Assembly (NCBI GenBank): GCA_902489225.1
Contig: CABTZA010000092.1
Span: 1-7,265 of the forward strand
Source: an uncultured Collinsella sp.
GTDB taxonomy: Bacteria > Actinomycetota > Coriobacteriia > Coriobacteriales > Coriobacteriaceae
Reading direction: 5' to 3'
Length of the DNA: 7,265 bases
Shown here: positions 5,846-7,265 of the stretch, one piece after another
Layout: each line of letters begins with the position of its first letter
How positions within the stretch are numbered: the first letter of the stretch is position 1
The notes under the pieces: model-generated
Database searches by the model: none
Seen by the model: the letters and a program-made list of their open reading frames with translations, nothing else
Told to the model about the DNA's origin: nothing
Program-made: the position numbers and the translations under genes

Positions 5846-6667
5846 CTACAGCAGATGCTCCTCGATAAAAATCGCGATGCCGTCTTTGTCGTTGCTGGCG
5901 GTTACAAAATCGGCGGCGGAGCGGGTGGCATCGCTGCCATTTGCCATGGCCACACCCACGCCGGCGTCGGCCACCATGCCGGCGTCGTTGTCCGCATCGC
6001 CGAACACGCAAATGTTCTGGAGTCCCATGTCATTGAGTTCCGCGACGCGCCGCAGGCCGCGCGTCTTGGACACGCGCGGATCCATGAACTCGTAGAGCCG
6101 CTGCGTGGTCTGTAGAGCAGCCGCCTTAACGGCGCCGTCGGCGAACGTCGACGCCCGCTTGATGACCTGCGGCATCGCCTCGGGCGCCATGGTAAACATC
6201 ACCTTGGGCTGCGGCTCGCGCAAAAACTCGGCAAAGTCGACCACCTTGTAGGGCACGCCGTCGACACGCGACAGGTGCTCGACGCACGCATTGCTCTCGG
6301 GCACGTAGAACACGCCGTCTCGGGGGCAGACGGGCGTTGCCGGAAGGTCCGCCATGTGTTTGCAGATGCGCGCGATGGTTTCGCCCGGCAGCGGGTAGCT
6401 CAGCTCGTTGATGCCGTGCGCGCGGTCGATGACCTCGGCGCCGCCACAGCCCACCATCACGTCTACCAGACCGTCGATGCCCCAAAGCTCATACATGGCC
6501 TCGGTCGCGTGGGCGTCGCGCCCGGTGCACAGGCCAAAGAGCACGCCACGCTCGCGCAGAGCGCGGATCGCCGCCGCAGTGCGCGGGGACACCGTGTGCT
6601 CGCTCGTGAGCAGCGTGCCGTCGATATCGCAGAACACGGCTTTGATGTTGCTGAATGTGGCGTCCAT
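5846..6667 (-). CDS. Cof-type HAD-IIB family phosphatase
   Basis: A complete 273-residue haloacid-dehalogenase-superfamily hydrolase, normal length for the Cof/YidA-like IIB group. These cytosolic, magnesium-dependent enzymes remove phosphate from small molecules, often sugar phosphates or cofactors; the substrate cannot be told from sequence. Motif I is FCDIDGTLL with nucleophile D14 and acid/base D16. Motif II is CTGRD with T48. The motif III lysine is K201 in SKTRG. Motif IV is FGDADND with D224 and D228 binding the metal. The region between motifs II and III, about residues 80-180, is the IIB cap. Start ATG at 6667 has AAAGG 5 bases upstream, and motif I sits at the usual distance from it. 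The gene stands alone between palindromes, with no operon link to the pilus genes or the transporter. No damage or odd feature was seen. Confidence 0.93.
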   Translation of the reverse strand: MDATFSNIKAVFCDIDGTLLTSEHTVSPRTAAAIRALRERGVLFGLCTGRDAHATEAMYELWGIDGLVDVMVGCGGAEVIDRAHGINELSYPLPGETIARICKHMADLPATPVCPRDGVFYVPESNACVEHLSRVDGVPYKVVDFAEFLREPQPKVMFTMAPEAMPQVIKRASTFADGAVKAAALQTTQRLYEFMDPRVSKTRGLRRVAELNDMGLQNICVFGDADNDAGMVADAGVGVAMANGSDATRSAADFVTASNDKDGIAIFIEEHLL

Positions 6668-6721
6668 GGGGGCCTTTCTGGGTAGTGTGGCGATGTTGGA
6701 TGCAATCGGAAATGGAGTACA

Positions 6722-6731
6722 TGGTATACCA
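6722..6731. promoter_or_regulatory. 10-bp palindrome overlapping a weak possible HAD promoter
   Basis: TGGTATACCA is a perfect palindrome 55 bases before the HAD start. On the minus strand it contains TATACC, a poor -10 candidate, with TTGGCG 19 bases further upstream. The match is weak; it may be a small operator or chance. A further 5-bp hairpin (CGAGC at 6737-6741, GCTCG at 6745-6749) lies next to it. Confidence 0.2.
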
Positions 6732-6756
6732 AGGCACGAGCACGGCTCGCCAAAGC

Positions 6757-6794
6757 AAAAACCACCACAAAGGTGCCTGTCCCCTTTGTGGTGG
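6757..6794 (-). terminator. Intrinsic terminator-like palindrome (GGGACAGG family, perfect 12-bp stem)
   Basis: CCACCACAAAGG (6762-6773) and CCTTTGTGGTGG (6783-6794) form a perfect 12-bp stem with a 9-base loop. In the minus-strand transcript the stem is followed by five U (6757-6761), the layout of a Rho-independent terminator for the upstream MFS gene. No T-run follows in the plus direction. The minus-strand core GGGACAGG (6776-6783) is shared with the palindrome at 6816-6852, although the stems differ entirely. Confidence 0.75.
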
Positions 6795-6813
6795 AAATGA
6801 CGTTTGCCCAGAT

Positions 6814-6852
6814 AAAACCTGCCAAAATAAACCTGTCCCTTTTTGGCAGGTT
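6814..6852 (-). terminator. Second palindrome of the GGGACAGG family, overlapping the MFS stop codon
   Basis: AACCTGCCAAAA (6816-6827) and TTTTGGCAGGTT (6841-6852) form a perfect 12-bp stem with a 13-base loop containing minus-strand GGGACAGG (6832-6839). The first arm shares two bases with the MFS stop codon (6851-6853). Four T (6814-6817) end the structure on the minus strand, two of them within the stem, so it can also work as a terminator. The inner CAGGTTT copies the end of the outer arm, so the first arm could pair with either. Confidence 0.65.
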
Positions 6853-7265
6853 AGCGATCCAAATGCCTACGTCCAAACAGCAGCAGCGCCGCGGGGACCG
6901 CCGTTACGACTATGCCCGCTCCTACGAGCGTCTGCTGCACGCCAAATGTCGCCGCCAGCCACGGGGCAATCGCCAGCGGAGCCACGCCGGCGAACATGTT
7001 TCCAAAGCCCATGACCGAGTTGACGCGGCCGAGTTGCTCGAGCGGGGCCGTCGTTTGCACAATGGTGTTGTGGAGCGGGTTGACGACGCCCCAGGCCACG
7101 CCCAGGGCGATCTGGCCGATAAGGGCCACTCCCACGTACGGCGTGCCCACGTAGAGCAGGCTTCCCAGGCCTACGGTCATAAGCGCCACGAGCAACGTTT
7201 TAAGGCTGACGAAGCGCGGCGGCATGCGAAGCGCGACCACGGCGCCCAGCACCGCGCCCACGCCG
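6851..7265 (-). CDS. MFS transporter, C-terminal part (partial)
   Basis: The last 138 codons of a membrane protein; the gene continues beyond position 7265. It has four to five hydrophobic segments: the end of one at the window edge, then stretches starting LLVALMTVG, VGVALIGQIALG, GFGNMFAGVAPL and LVGAGIVVTAVP, with a basic tail RRHLDR. The loop Q-T-T-A-P-L-E-Q-L-GRVNS is typical of the segment between transmembrane helices 9-10 and 10-11 in drug-efflux-like MFS proteins (MFS_1/MFS_3 type), where GRV is well kept. It probably exports a small molecule by proton antiport, but the N-terminal half and substrate clues are missing. The stop codon TAA at 6851-6853 falls on the edge of a palindrome, and two terminator-like hairpins follow, so transcription probably ends before the HAD gene. 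Confidence 0.85.
   Translation of the reverse strand, partial: GVGAVLGAVVALRMPPRFVSLKTLLVALMTVGLGSLLYVGTPYVGVALIGQIALGVAWGVVNPLHNTIVQTTAPLEQLGRVNSVMGFGNMFAGVAPLAIAPWLAATFGVQQTLVGAGIVVTAVPAALLLFGRRHLDR

Overview
This window looks like a piece of a high-GC, Gram-positive actinobacterial chromosome, most likely a gut Coriobacteriia such as Collinsella. That placement is an inference. It rests on the GC-rich coding sequence, LPXTG-type sorting signals, strong GGAGG ribosome binding sites, and 3'-end palindromes with a GGGACAGG core that I associate from memory with Collinsella-like genomes. All recognisable genes lie on the minus strand, so transcription runs from high to low coordinates.

Positions 6851-7265 hold the C-terminal part of an MFS transporter. 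Its stop codon sits on the edge of the first of two tandem palindromes, and the second has the form of an intrinsic terminator. Next come a complete Cof-type HAD-IIB phosphatase (5846-6667), a third, degenerate palindrome of the same kind (5799-5833), and an intergenic region of about 500 bases (5341-5845) whose centre is very AT-rich. That region carries a candidate promoter and a 7-bp inverted repeat in the presumed leader of the next operon.

Positions 1-5340 hold a sortase-dependent pilus operon. In order of transcription the genes are a 1127-residue beta-helix surface protein with two Spy0128/FctA-like isopeptide domains and an LPLSG sorting signal (probable tip adhesin), a 556-residue SpaA-like pilin (D2-type domain, Cna_B domain, MPSTG signal), and the secretion signal of a third exported protein, probably another pilin, cut by the window edge. 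The first two genes overlap by 8 bp and are probably translationally coupled. No sortase gene is visible; a pilus sortase would be expected beyond position 1.

The most interesting signal is an uninterrupted run of nine G (5159-5167) in the coding strand of the adhesin, at codons 58-61, just after the signal peptide. Changing it by one G in either direction leads to a stop within about 11 codons, so it is a strong candidate phase-variation switch. Through coupling and polarity it could affect the whole operon. Also notable are a sharp base-composition break between the adhesin and the next pilin gene, an apparently lost isopeptide asparagine in the pilin D2 domain, and the palindrome family with variable stems and a shared core.
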